From Emergomyces orientalis (Eukaryota > Ascomycota > Eurotiomycetes > Onygenales > Ajellomycetaceae), in contig MOWL01000089.1 in NCBI GenBank assembly GCA_002110485.1, positions 1,178,001 through 1,242,000 of the forward strand: 64,000 nt of DNA, written 5' to 3'. The number at the start of each line of letters is the position of its first letter. Position 1 is the first letter of the stretch. Of this stretch, positions 48,637 to 62,519 are shown in pieces. The notes beneath the pieces are model-generated. The model did not search any database and was not told where the DNA came from. It was given only the letters and a program-made list of their open reading frames with translations. The translations under genes were made by a program, and so were the position numbers.

Positions 48637-48804
48637 GGGCGTGTTCGGTTGCACCTCAAACCTACTCTAGAATAACCTCAAATAATAGTGGATATTTTCA
48701 CCCCATTTGACTAACCTGAATTAGATCTTATTAGAGATCTTCTTGTCAGAGATAAAATAATGCCAGAGGTTCACAGAGGTAAACTGTGACAACCGAACGC
48801 GGCC
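48637..48804. mobile_element. MITE-like element (168 bp)
   Basis: The ends GGGCGTGTTCGGTTG and CAACCGAACGCGGCC form 15-bp inverted repeats with two mismatches. TAG flanks both sides (48634-48636 and 48805-48807), as a possible 3-bp target duplication. The interior is AT-richer and has no coding capacity. Terminal sequence and size suggest a miniature inverted-repeat element of the PIF/Harbinger or a similar superfamily; the assignment is tentative because that group usually duplicates TWA. Confidence 0.65.
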
Positions 48805-48807
48805 TAG

Positions 48808-51800
48808 GTAGTTTGTTGGCGATGTCTGTTCTTTTTTTCCCCTTCTTCTTCCTCCCTGAAAGTATTAATAACGTTGTTGTCCCTTGTATGCCACGTAACT
48901 TGTATACGAGTTTTCCAGTTATCCAGTCCCCTAACTCCTATTCGATATCAGCTCTTCTTCTTGCTTTCGCTTGCCGCTTTCCTCCCTCTTACCCGCTCTC
49001 CAGTAACTTATCGGTTTACTTCTCAAACTCCCTTCCTGTCCACTCTTCCTGCCACTGTGGTGTTGGGATGGAATGGATGCGGAGTTGTGAGAAACCTGGA
49101 GACAGAAGGGACTTGTGATAAAAATTTAAAGGTACTCTAGTCCCACGTCCATCCAATAAGCCCCTCAAATGCTCTACATTACGAGACAGGCCCGGACAGG
49201 TGTGTATATTAATCATCATTACTTCCCCCTCCTGGTGGCTGGCTGGTTCCTAGTTTTTGGTTTTGCCTTTTCGCCTCAAGATTGTATCCTTGTATCCTTG
49301 TAGCGATTGAGTTCCATCCTTCTGGGATGTATTGGAGAGATTTTCTCATTGGAGACGCAACCCATTACTACAATTAGATAGAGTACCTAGGTTTGTTATT
49401 CCCGCCGTATCTGCGAGGATAACACATACAGAGTACAGATACAGAGTACATGTTCGCTCCCATCGCGTTCAAACGCGCCCACTCCACTTTTGGCGCAAAT
49501 GCTATCCTTTTTTCGTTCCTTGGAACAAAACAAATAAATCATTACAATTATTTAATCTTAAATAAATAACTCCTCCAAAAATGTAAGGAACAGGTGACTA
49601 CCCACATCATCATGAATGGAGATCTAACCCATTCAATTCAATCCAAGGGCCATCAAATGCCAGATCATTCATATATAGACTATCTCGTGTCTCCATCCAT
49701 TAGTTTGAAGCAGCCTACTACTAGACCTATGTAACAGTTCGTCATTGACTCCCAGGAACGAAATATAGAGTTGGGATACGAAAAAAGTCCTGCTTTTCTC
49801 TTTTCCTCCTTCTCCCCCTTGTTAACTGAATCCGGGGTTCTACGTTTCTTGGCCTGCTAAAATAAAAAGAGCCGAATAAAACGCCCGAGCTGACCTGGGG
49901 TTCCATGGGAGCTTCTTCCCTGTTTATGAATGCGGAGAGCGCTCGGCAGATAGTTATAATTCATATTATTAGGAAGGGGGTTTTTTATTTCAGTCTTCTT
50001 TTGCCCATCTTTCTCTTTTATGGTAAGAATCGATATATCACCCTTCATTTTTGCCCTTCATTTTTGCCGAAAAAATGTAATGCAACATTTTATCACACAG
50101 ATGGTTGAAGATTAAAGACTCACTTTCTTACAACAATATACCAAAATAATAATACTGTCAGATATCTTACAACAACCATTAGCAGTAGGGAGGAACCTTG
50201 CAACGGAGACAATAGACAACAACATGGAGGCGAGACACATTTTCTATTTTAGGGTTGATGATTACTCGTGGCGTAACTACAGTTATAAAAAATATCTTCG
50301 AAACCCCTCATAAAAATTCCCGCTTTGATACAAAAGAGTTATGAAAGACAGAAAAAAAAGAAAAGAAAGACAAGGCAACTAAATGAATATCCTTTGAATA
50401 CACCCCGAAGCGGCGGCGTTGCCAGCGCTATATTGCAGCATTTCAAGCAATAGCTTCACTAACCCAACCTGATTTGCTCACTTACTCTGCTCCCCCAATA
50501 ACATACAGGACAAAAAAGCCTTAAACCCATCAAACTGAATATATAACATCATAACCGGCATGTGCATGTTGCAGAATAACTATCGAACGGCGTACATGTA
50601 TACGTATATGTACGGGCACATATGTAGTAGCATCGCAAACCTACAATGCTCCGTGTGCGACAATTGCCATCGTGGCCATTAATCACTATCATCTGTTCAT
50701 ACTGCCATTAACCACCATCAACTGCCATCAAACACGATACAAGGTTTATTACACGTCTCTTTTGTTCAGGCTAGCCATCAAAGAAGTTCAAAAATCTTGC
50801 GCATGCAAATGTAGCTCAGACAGGAAACGGAACAGCGGCGAGTCTTACAAACGTTTATACACTTAGTAGCTAGGCAGTACATATCCGCCCTATCAGGAAG
50901 ACGGCAAGGGAAAAAACCCCTTTTTGTCAAAATTCCGTTCTTGCCCGAGGGGGTATGTTTTGTACAGAAAGCGGAAAGGGGTTCGCTGGTGATAGCATCA
51001 TCACTCTGCATCTAATGATATCTCCCATTTTTCCACCCCTCCCAGCAGCACCTAAGTATTTCTTTCACGACCTCTTGAGCTGGCATCCGACTGTATCCAT
51101 CAATATCTCAATAATCTGTTTCCATGCAGTCACTGATTACGGATGATGATAAAGAAGTTATTCAAAAATAAGAGCAATAACTTCAAACCATTGAGAACAG
51201 GCTTGTAAAATTTTCCCAAAGTTGCTGAATACGGGGAACAGGAACGAAATCTACAGTGACTTTTGACATCAGGCACCCGCGAGGATGATAAATACTGGGA
51301 TCCTCCAGATTAACAAGGGTTGCTGATACTCTCGTCCGTGTCTCATTAATTCATCCCACTCTTTCTCAGTCTTTTTCATTTTATTTTTTAATTTAATTTA
51401 ATGTAATTTTTTTGCAACCACTCATGGAAGTAGAACCTACTCGTCACAGTCAATGTTATGTTCCCCAAGATTAGCGATGCAGTGAATAACTGGCCCAAAC
51501 AATAAAAAGAGTAAGAGAATCATCGAGAATCATCTCAGCATGATGTATATATGCGCATTTTGTTCTCTATTATATTTTTTCTTTTGGAATATATGTTCAT
51601 TCACCAGGCCTTTGTTTATCAGCTTGGAGATCAACGGACAGCATCAGTATTTCTTAAATCTACTCTGAAGTCTTTATAAGAAAGAAATTCTAAGAAAGTT
51701 AAAAGTCTCGTCAGCCAGAAATGTTCCAGGCCCTATCAGAGCCACGTGAGCCCCCGGATTTTCATGGCCTCTCCTCTTTTCTATCCGATCATACTCCTTT

Positions 51801-52341
51801 GAAATGTCATAACTTGAAGCGGGCCAATATATATATATATATATAAAACTCAGCATCTTACTTTTATGTAAATAAGAAAGAGAAAAAAACACCCTACGCG
51901 AAGGTGATTACGCTCCTTGCCCAGCAATTTTCGCTCCCATGCGCAGGTAAAAACTCTCAGGGCGGGATTTATCCAACACTGAGACCGGAGCGCTGGAAAG
52001 CATGGCCCATAGCAGTGGGTACGGAGAAGTTGAAACATGCCAGTCGACTGCCCACCGCTACCCTCCCGCGTGCTGAAACATTATTTTAACTTCCCTGTCA
52101 TAGCCCTCCTTCCGGTGGAGAGAATTCAAGCAGATTCCCTGTTTAACCAATTCATAAGTTATTGCGAGTCGTTGCCGAGCAGTAGCAGCAGCAGTCCGTA
52201 TAAAAGGGCCTGCGCTTAACTTACGAGCACTCGCGGTCAAAAGATACGTTTCTGCACCGTTTTTTTACTTTTCTCGATGAGAATGATGGATGGTGATATC
52301 CAAGGTGATAAGGCGGCGAATTTTCACCAGGGTATATCGAG
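48808..52341. other. non-coding stretch
   Basis: No supported gene. AT-dinucleotide runs occur near 51826-51845, and the sequence is otherwise of mixed composition. The last few hundred bases before 52342 should hold the promoter of the HNH-domain gene. I see nothing else in it. Confidence 0.45.
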
Positions 52342-53341
52342 ATGTGCGGCGTTTGGCTTGGCGTGACACCGACAGCTGAGCGGGAGGTCGAGGGGATGAT
52401 AAATGCCTTCGCCGAATACCTTTTTCAGAACTTCTTTTTACCGCGTATGTATTTCCGTGCCTCTGTTACCACCATCTTCAGTTGATTCAAGTTTACCATA
52501 GTGAAGGCTGCAGCTTCAAAGACATCGCGGCAGACACCAATTACATTGGCGGCTCCATCACTTGAAAATGTGATCAAGACACCGACAACACAGCTGTCGA
52601 CTCTTTGTCGAGACTGCCTAATCCGGGACCACAACCGGTGTTTGGTGACGGGGGCATTCAACTTCCCCGAGGCTGTAAACCGGGCGGATCGAGGTGCCAG
52701 CCCCAAGGATGACCATGCGCTGCCACTGGACTTTGACAATGACCATTTTGACGAACTTGAAGTTGCCCATATCATACCACGTTCTATCATGTCTACAAAA
52801 GCTGGTGACGGCCAGCTAGAGTTGGTAGGTTGTACTGCCTCCCAAATTTTCCGGCGATAGAACAATTTCCTGAGTGCGATTCTAGAGCGAATCCAAGAAA
52901 ATTACCTTTTCAATTCTCGACATGTTTGACCCCGGGATCGTTCATTTGATCAGGGGGGTGAATATTGACCGCCCGACCAACGCCCTCACATTGACAGGTC
53001 GTGCCCATGAATGTTTTGGCCTGTTCCATTTAACATTTGAAGCCATGGATGGGCTAACGCACTCTGAACATACATATAGAATCTATTCCCCAGAGCAGGC
53101 AGTTGCTCATATGCTAAAACTCCCAGTAACACGTACCCTTTGTCTCTCGCCAAAAACTTGCGCGATTGACCCACCGTCGCCACGATTACTTGCCCTGCAT
53201 CGTGCGATCGCTATTGTACTAGAGTTAAGTGGTGCAGGAGAATACATTGACCGGATCATTCGCGACACGGAAGAAGTGTCTGCGAGAAATGATGGATCTG
53301 CGGAACTTGGGCGCATCGTCTCCCTGAGATTGGGTGGTTAG
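52342..53341 (+). CDS. HNH-nuclease-domain protein, three exons
   Basis: Exons 52342-52444, 52502-52824 and 52886-53341 give 882 nt and 293 residues and a TAG stop. Junctions: CCGC|GTATGT to CCATAG|TG gives FFLPLKAAASKTSRQTP, and GAGTTG|GTAGGT to TTCTAG|AGC gives LELSESKKITFSILDMFDPG. Both restored motifs are typical of fungal HNH (PF13391-like) proteins. The domain has CRDCLIRDHNRCLVTG, the His of ELEVAHIIPRS, and the later Asn/His of RPTNALTLTGRAHECFG, so the H-N-H pattern is present. The family is common and often multicopy in filamentous ascomycetes; its role is not established. The protein is shorter than usual because it starts at MCGVWLG; an in-frame stop at 52309 closes the frame upstream, so the N-terminus is either truly short, lost, or on an exon I could not find. 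The gene is divergent from the cyclin, about 6 kb away. Confidence 0.82.
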
Positions 53342-56300
53342 TTGGATGGTATCGCAAGTCCATGGTTCCCCACCATAAAAGCGTGTATATATTCTTCTCT
53401 CTTTAATCATCCATGTGTATGCTATAGTTATGAGAATTCAGCCAAGTTTCTGGGGAAAAGCGAGGAAGCTAAGTAGTTATTCCCCCTCAGTGTCATTGTG
53501 AGATGACATTGCATAAATTAAATTGACATATCACATTACCTAAACTAGCTCTTTCATGCATACCTACTCCGCGTTGGTAGATAGCTATGGGCAATATCAG
53601 AGGTCCTTTTTTTCTTTCTTTTTGTTCAATAGTTCTATGCAACAAGTAGATAGCTCCGTCCTTGAGACAGGATACCCGTCTCTGGCTTTATAACAGCCTT
53701 CAGGTATTAGTTACGGTTATACGGTTGATGTTAATTAACTATGCAATGAAGGAGGTACAGTACATACAAACACCCCCCGCCCACCCAACAGCCATGACAT
53801 GGCATGCAGCTTTGAAACAGAGCAGACAAAACCAAAACCAAACAAAAGGAAGTGCTCTCCTTATTTATTCAAGCACTAATTTCTCGAGATAACGCACTCG
53901 TTATAGTTTCAAGTTGATGCAGTTATATGGGAACGGGTAGAAATGTTGGCCATACAATGCACTCGTTGAACAACTTACAGGTATGTATAGTACAGAACAT
54001 GAAACATGAGGAATGTAACTTCATGGTACTGTAACGAGAGAGTAAATGTGTTCAATACATGGACAGCTAACAGAGGACTCCCCAAATGCAGCAGATTCTC
54101 AAGTTTCAGAGAGAGCATTAACTTAAATTAACACCTGGCATTTACGCCCCCGGAAGATATAAATATCCTGTTACACGCCAGGCCGCCTCGTCCGCCCAGC
54201 ATGTGGCTTTCCCTCCGTGTATTTTATACCTGGGGTATGTATGTCACACAAAGCCCTGAAGATGTCTGAATTAGTAATGATTCGCCCGCTGACATCGAAA
54301 CAACCTTCTGAAACTCCGTTTCATTGTCATTATCGTTGTTCTATCATGATAACATCATCTGTTGAAATTGGTGTGTCGTCTGTTGACGCATCGCAACCGC
54401 CCATGTATGTTTAACACGGGGGCTTCTTGTCTGGTTGGTCTGGTTTTGGCCTAACCAGTACCATACCCGTTCGTCATCACGTAACGTACGTACAGTACGA
54501 GTATGAGATGTCCAGATACGCCAGCGATGGCATTGTGTCTGGTTGGTTAAGATCCGTAGGGCTGCCCTGTGAATTTTTTTCTCCAGCCCAGATTTAATTG
54601 CAGGCTAATCGCTGCGTCCTGCTTCCACTCCCACTCTCCCTTCATTGTTACGGTTTTGAAGAATGCAGTCTGTATGTACAGATTTACCCTACAGATTTAC
54701 CCTACCTCCGGTATGAAATTAATTGGTTACATGCACCCGAAACAGCCCATACATATCCCACTTCTTTCCCATGAATCATCAACCCATGGAATTGAACAAA
54801 TAAATCAATAAATGAACATATAAGCATCTTCGACACCCAAAACTTGAAAAAACTCCAACTGTGGTAGACATCCGTTCTCGTTGGCCCAACCTTCTTCGAT
54901 ACGGGTCTAGCCCACCACTTAATCAGCCAAAGGGAAACATTGGAGAAGCTGAAAAGAATTTTCTTTCTGGTCCCATGAGAACCATCTCAAGATGCAGTGT
55001 GAATTTAGGTTGGGAAAACCAATAAGCTTAAATTCTTTCCCCATTGGTGAAAGCTCTAGCAAAGCACAAATTAGTAGTTACGGGGTGTATGGCTCGTCTT
55101 CCCTTCCTGAACAGTCGGTCCCGTTAGTCTATTATTACTTTCCTTCTCGAATCGAACCTGAAATGCCGTTTCCTCAACGACCAGGCCGGCAATGGGACGG
55201 TATCTTTTGGATTTGAATTAACTAAGAGCTGGTTCCGTATAGGGAGAGAGATTGGAGTATGTATATCCAGCCCGTTTCATTGATGGAGGCACAAGTCAGC
55301 CGGGTGGTTCGTTCGTGTGTACGAGCAGAGAAACCCTACTAGTCCATGCATGAAAATCCATTCCCATGGGTAAGTTTAGTAGAAATCGACATTGACAAGT
55401 ACCCTTTATAGGGTCAAATCTTCCTTCAAAGCCGTCCATTCGATCGAAAAATAAAACCCCTCCGACCGTATCTTCACTCATCCGGCATGATTAGTTAGTT
55501 AGCAAAAAGTTACATGATTAGCTAATTGCTCTGCGTCGTCCACGGTCGAAAATGACGTGCGTTTTGAAAAGAACAGGACGAAATTACACATGGACGGGGG
55601 AACGAAAAGAGGAGAAAACTTGGCCTAGCCCCGAAATTCATTGCATCAAATAGTGTGTTTGCCATCTGCGATCTGGCAGCAAATAAGAAGCTGGAGAAGG
55701 CAATTGAGCAGGGAAACGCGAGATGCAAGGCCAGGGGGGTGGTTAATGGGTTTTTGTCGCGCTTAGGGGCTTGGAAGGACTAGACGTATGGGCAGGTTTA
55801 AATAAGGGCTGTGTGTACGGAACATGTAAAATATTCAGATAAGAGGTACTGTAATTACAGGAGATTGCTCTGTTGATTGGAATACTTACTTCTTGGACAA
55901 TTCATCATTATGGGATTTGCATGCATATCATAAAGAAATATATACGTTTATTTTACTTTTGTTAATAAATTCTTTTTCTGCCCTGTTTACACAAGTGAAA
56001 TATTGTCCATGCAGAATAGGCTTCCTGGTGTCAATTCCCCGTAGTTCGCTTGGAATTGGAATACATACGCTTGACAAGATGATACAGAGTACTTATCTTA
56101 CTGTACGATACTGGCTTGCTGGTACTCCTGAGATAACAGGCAAGCCCGGTAGCTTTTATTATTCACAACATGAAATTTTGGATTTTTCTCTCCTTGCAAC
56201 CAGACAAAACCCTCCGCAACAATATACGTAGAACATATTGATTTTAAAGAAGAATGTGAGGAGTCATTTGCTGAGAATTCATTAAAATCCTCAAAAACCC

Positions 56301-59300
56301 TACATAGCCAGAGTTTTTATTGAAGGGTCGCTGATGAGTACTACCGTACAATACCTCAGTATAAGCGCCGCGCTGTGCACTTGGAGCCAATATTCAAGGA
56401 TAGCTGAGCCGGAGTCCGCCTAAATTTTGCCCCTAGCAAAGCTCATTCAGGAAGAGATGCAGCTAAAATGGCGACAAGAATGTACAGTCCATATATGTAC
56501 ACCAATAGGCCCCAGACCCCTTAGGTCACAGCTCAAACCTGATGAATCTAAGCCTCAGCCTCAGCTTGTCAACGCTGAACTTTTCGGAATCCCCTTGCGG
56601 CATGTTTGTTGAGGGGGCAATCACCACAAAGAACCCCATGTCCGTCCTATGCCTCAGCGTATCTGGAGATACAGAGCTCGCCAACCCCCCTGCATAATTT
56701 TGCCACGGAAATATTTCAGCTCTCAAAGCGGCTTGGGTTTACTTTCGTTTCCTTATTGCGGGGGATCTTGGTTTGGTTTGGATGTTTTAAATCTCAATAT
56801 TTCATTCACAAGGTACTGGACGTTTATTAGGGACCGGACAGGACCGTACAGTACCATACACATTCCATACATAAAATAGCGATTAACTTTCTCTCGAGAG
56901 TCTGGCATTTTCTTTTCTCCACATCAGCATCATTTCGGTGTTGTTTTTCAATGGGGAAAATATTTGGCTTGAAACTTTGAGGTTGATTTCTAGATGCTAT
57001 GAAGAAAGAGTTGTAAATGAAGTGGAAATGAATAATAAGAATGAAAAGAGTTAAAAAAGACAGGCCAAAATAACCTAAGCATACAAGCATGAAAACGAGC
57101 CGTTCATAAATAACTCCTTTTGGGTCACACACCTTGAAAGTTGAAGGCCAAACAAACAAAGGCGGACAGTTTTATGGATAAGACGCAGTAACAGAATGAA
57201 TGAATACGTACGTGTACAAGCGCTGTTATAGATGTAAGCTGAATGGCTCCTCGTGGTAGTAGGTATGTCCGCAATATGGAGCAAATGCAGGGGCAAGAAA
57301 ACTGTTCGGCGCCTGGCAATCGTCGTCAGTGGACCAAACAATCGATAATGAGCAATTGCATTCCTTGAAAGGAGAAGGGGCTTCCAATTTAAGACGAGAA
57401 CACAAGGTTGTCTGTCAGAACAGCTAACCGTATTCCTCTTCTTTCCCGCGTATTCTGTCTTCCTGCCAGTCAAAACGACATTGCCGGAGCGAATCTTTGC
57501 CCTGTCAAATACCCAGAGCTCCATGGCTGGGGGCACCCCCTGATTGGCTATGGCGCGCCCGGGAAATTTTTTGGCAAAGGATCGCGCTTATTATTTATTA
57601 TTGCATCGAAGAACTTGAACAGCATCCAATTATGTCCGGTGTTTACGACTGTATTTGTGTGTTCCTCTTGAACTCCTGATCGCCATTCCAATTGTGATTT
57701 GGCAGGCCTGTTTTACACGGAAACAGGATGGATGGGAAATAGGATGATGCTGGGCATGCTCAACAGAAGCTGTTTACTCACACTCACCTAGGTAGGGGTA
57801 TAACTGGATTTCGGGAGGAGGGGAAAAGAAAAGAGTACCTAGGGAATTGGTTGATTGGCTGACGGCGGGAATTCTTTCGTGTCGTGTCTATTCTCCACCA
57901 CGGCTATTTATTTTCGCGACCTTCTTTCTGAATTAAATCAATATTGTTATTATTTTGAAAGATCAAACAAAATCCTAGGCAGGTTTTAACTTGTTCGTGT
58001 TGGATGGAATAAGATACCGTACTATAGTTTACATAACTGTATGTGGAACCGTTTCAATACCGATACCGTCATGATTACGAATACAGCACCGTACCTAACC
58101 TTGGGACCTCGCTCATTGGTTCTGCTCCTGTGTGCCTGAGTAACTCAATTGACCACGGACGGCCCAGTTAGAACTCTGTGAGATTGCAATGATATCATAA
58201 TTTATAGGCAAGAATTACTTTATCTCTCCTGCCCTTTTTTGATCATGGCTTCTTTACAGTTTTCATTCTATTTCTTAAGTATTTCGTGGCTCACAATCCA
58301 AACTCAACGCTGGAGTCGCGTGCTGAAGCTCTGTTGATATATGGAGAACCTGGCTTGTTGAAAAGCTGGGCTGTGGAGATTTCGTACGTATTATTGTGTA
58401 CCTTCGTATCATTAACTACCCCTGTTCTCCATACATCATCACCAGGAAACACAAGCAACACGGACGATCAGAACAGATCAAGTAATTTCATCATCATTCC
58501 CTACCTAGGCCCGTTATACCACGGCAGGAGGATAATACCAGCATCAGAAACAACGTCAACAACAACAACAAAACGGTCGCGTTTGACGTGAAACCTTGTT
58601 TACATGACTCCAAAAACCGTTGCTGCCACTAGCTTTTCATGATTTTATACAAAACCATGTCACATTTCTCACCTTGCCGTGCTTCGTTTTGAACGAGAAT
58701 ACATAACCATAATATCTACAATCAACGGAAGTGCTGTACGCATCAGAACATCGTAGCTAGATCCAAGGCGGATTCTTGCTTCGTGGATACTTACTTGCTT
58801 GTTCCCTTGCTTGCGGGCTCATGATATCCATCCATCGGTACCCGTTCGTTCATCCAGTTTTTATTTGTGCTTCCCGATCAAAATTCCACGAAACGAAGGC
58901 CTAAAAATAAAATCATCAAAGTCTGTTTGGTTTCCTGTCATGGTTTTGCTCATGCCAATTGGCATGCACATAGAGCCGATATAATCTTTCTAAAGATCCC
59001 GGGCCGCCTTCGAGCATAGAACAAAGGGAGAAGAACTCTCGCGTGGATTCGAACATGAAAGAAAGGCAGAAAAAATCGACATTTCCTCCTTTCGACATTT
59101 CTTCCTTTCTCCTCCTCGAAAACCATTTGGAATATTATTATTATACGCTGTTTTCGAGGACCGTTTGTACTGTACTATCAGCTCTCTCCTCTGGAGGAGG
59201 CTTGAGAAGAAAAGAAAAGTGAAATGGAAGGCGCAGCGATTGGCGCTACTGATAATTCAAACATCTAACAACGTCCCCCGTTTTCCTCGCGAATAATATG

Positions 59301-62300
59301 ATGTAGCCGCACGAGAATTAGAATGTGCCCGCTGGCCTTTGTTTGGTTAGAATCTCGTCTGGCAGACGACATTTCTGCCTGGATGGCGGGTGTGGGTGGG
59401 AAATGACGGTGTAAGTCTGTATGCACGGTTTGAGCGGAGGTGTGTGTATGACAGTTTAATTTTAAGCCCGCCACCTTTTAACGCAGTGCAGCTGCCGGGG
59501 GGGGCTGATTGTTTCTACCCGCTCCGTTGGCTCTCAGCAGGTTAATGCACGTCGCGATCGATGCTGAAAAACTCGATCTCGTTTCCCAGAATGAATGGTT
59601 GATTGGCTGAAGGCGAGGATTCTCCGCATAAATGGTATGCATATGCATACCGCCCCCCCCCTCTATTGCGGGAAGTTCTGGGCTGTGTATTCTAAATGGA
59701 TGGCGGTCAGTTCTTCAAATATCTCCGTGATATGTGATGGGATGAGCTGTCAGTTGATTGCGTTGACGCCTCTACCCAAAGCCCTGCTGAGAGACGTAGA
59801 CGAGATGCTTGTACTTCCCGTCACCCAGGAGCCGGATTTTGTAGCTGTCAAACCCATCCATCCAGCCATCAATCATCCAGGGTTGCATGTTGCGGTTCGC
59901 AGTTCGGTTTGTCAGCGTAGCTTGGCTGGCATTCCACTAGTCCCAAGGAATACTAGCGCCATCTGATTGCAAGATTAACTCTCCGCCAATCAGTATGCAG
60001 CTCCTCTCCAAGTATCAGACCAGCGCCAGCCTCCTCCTTTTGTTTCCACTCGCTCTAGCATCCTCCAACCTGGACCTCGTTCAAGTCGCCGATGCGCTTG
60101 CATGTCTGGACCCAACATCTCGAGATGTGTTTTACTTAATCTTGACACAGCTTTGGCAGCAACTAGTATCATAACCTACCTAGCAAGCTCAAACTGATAG
60201 GGGATGAAAGAACAAACTGGCGGGCCCGCCCCTTATCTCCCCGCCTACTATTAGCCAACGACTCCTCTCGCTTTCGCTGCCTACTGAACTTACTAACCCC
60301 TGACTTGACTGAAAAATAAATCCTTCTGACGTGGCAAGCCCGAATAGCGTTCCCCCCAGAATCCGAAGAAATTTTGACATTTGAGACCCCGGACTGTCAA
60401 ACTGCTCCCAGCCCCAGACCTCACCCTTTCCACCCCCCAGCCTTCACCACATGGAGCCATAACCCCGTCGTCATCTTCAACGCAAAAACCTGCATGCTCT
60501 TTGCATAACTGGGTCATGAACCCCATGCTGCCATGGCAGATGAATCGCCCTTCATCCATGCTCCTGTTCAGTTATGGCTACGATTTCTTGGCTCTTCTCT
60601 TGATGGGAACCCACGGACCATTCAATGATAAATCCCGCCTTCACTGCGCTGCTGTTAGGCAGACCACAATATATGAGAATAAGAGGGGGTGAGCAAAGAT
60701 CGGCAGCGCGGCCATGATTCTTTCCTTTGCAGGGTCGCTAGCCAAGCTAATGGCGCGAATGCGCTTCTAAACAACAATAACAATTCGGCGTTCTGTCACA
60801 AATCTCTCTTTTCCACCTGGTACACGCATATATGGAGACAACCTGGTAACTGGCAGTCTAGAGTGGTGGCTGCTGAAAATCGGCAAGGCTGATTTTCGAA
60901 TGTATAACTGTACATGTATGTACATGTAGTTACTGTTAAGTGTGTCCCGACTGTAGCAGCGCCGTCATTTTTTCTTTGTATATTTTTTATTTCCGATAGC
61001 AGGCAGCAGTCACGCGTTATTCAATTAGGCAACGACGGGTGGAGTTGGGTTTTCCAACAAACAAACCCTCTTGCTTTTTTTTAATTTACTTTAAACAAAT
61101 CCCATACCGGAGAAGCTGAAACAACACTCCCAAAATTTGGAGGCAGAATTTAACCGAGAAACAAAGGCCCCCTTCCCCCTCCCCCTTCCATTGTCGTTCG
61201 TCTGGTCCTGTCTGAATAGCAACCCTGGGCTCCGTTGGTGTGGACATTACAGTAGCCATGAAACGAAAGCATTGGATTGTCGACAGCCGTACCTCTTCAT
61301 TAGCGATAGGAGTTTAGCGACGCAATTCCACTACATGCACCTGGTTTCTCTGCTTTGGCACTAAAGACATTGAACTCTCTGCCACGGAAGCTTCAGCTCT
61401 CGACTTGTCATGTTAACAGCTTTGGCAACGGCCTCCCATTCCTGCCATTTGCGTATATATTTATTTGACGTTTCCTAACCGAAATCCTCGAAAGCAAGCC
61501 AGGTTGTAATCACCCCCTTCTCCAGTATTCTAGGTTCGGAATTCATTAAAATCAACAGAACATATGAAAGCCCGGGTTCGCTGGTTGCCACCCACTCGAC
61601 TACCAACAGGCCGGCGAGTTGCTTAAGCGCAGCCGATACGTCGGTGGAGAACCGCCTGGGTGAGGTAGTGGGCGACGCTGCTTTCGCTCTTGTGAATATA
61701 TTGGATGAGCGCATGATAGCATGGGTGTCAACATTGCGCGTCAGCGCTCGATGTTATGCGATGTCATATTGCCTCTCAGACAGGCGCTCTTGTTGAATGG
61801 GTACCTGGCTGCTGAAGCACTCGGCAGCTTCACAACTACACCTCACCGCATTGGTGAGTTGAATCATTCTTTATGCTGCGGGAGGACGGACAGAAGATTT
61901 TGAGCCTCATTGAAACGAGTTCTGACGGGAAACAGAGACCAGAGAATGTTAATTCAAGTTTAAGATACAATCATGCTGCAGAGAGTAAGTAATGTTCATA
62001 AGCATTGAATTTTCATTGTCATCAAACCCTGAATTCTGCAGATTTTTTTATTGCTCTGTTGCAATTCTAACGGGACAAGAGAATACAAACGAATGTGTCT
62101 TGCAAGAACATACTTGATTTCACGGAAAGAAACGAGAAGGCCTTGGTAAAAGTAAGGCTGAAAGATGTCAAGTCATATCTAGAGTGTGTCATATTTGAGT
62201 GATGAATGGTGGTTGGGCTAGAGAGGTAGGGTGAGCGCGACAAAAAAGTTGGAGAAAATTCGTCTCCGTGTTCAGCCTTATGTACTGTACGCAAAACTGG

Positions 62301-62519
62301 GGGTATCACAGGGGCAGTATCTTAAATCCCTACATAGCTGCCCCCTGATCCCCGAATTGAGTGCGAAGCAGTAACTTAGCTGCGCCAATAAAAATTTAGC
62401 GTTCACTTGTAAACTAGCCTCAAGGATTAGTCAGTCAGAGCGAATGTGATGATGGCCCATCATCAGTCCTTTGGTCCCTGAACATGAACATGTAACAAGC
62501 TCAGCACGTCGTCGTGCAG
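53342..62519. other. 9-kb gene desert
   Basis: No frame here shows conserved protein features or splice-supported structure. Composition is mixed, with A/T tracts, scattered GTACA/TACGTA-type palindromic words, and a C run near 59650. Small frames near 58286-58591, 59595-59966 and 61475-61714 were examined and lack recognisable domains. Long intergenic distances of this kind recur in the window. Confidence 0.4.

Noticed and set aside
59042..59054. tRNA B-box-like GATTCGAAC
   Set aside because: The surrounding bases do not form a T-arm stem or the rest of a cloverleaf.
58286..59966. Small plus-strand frames of about 100-123 codons
   Set aside because: No conserved motif, splice structure or promoter layout supports them.
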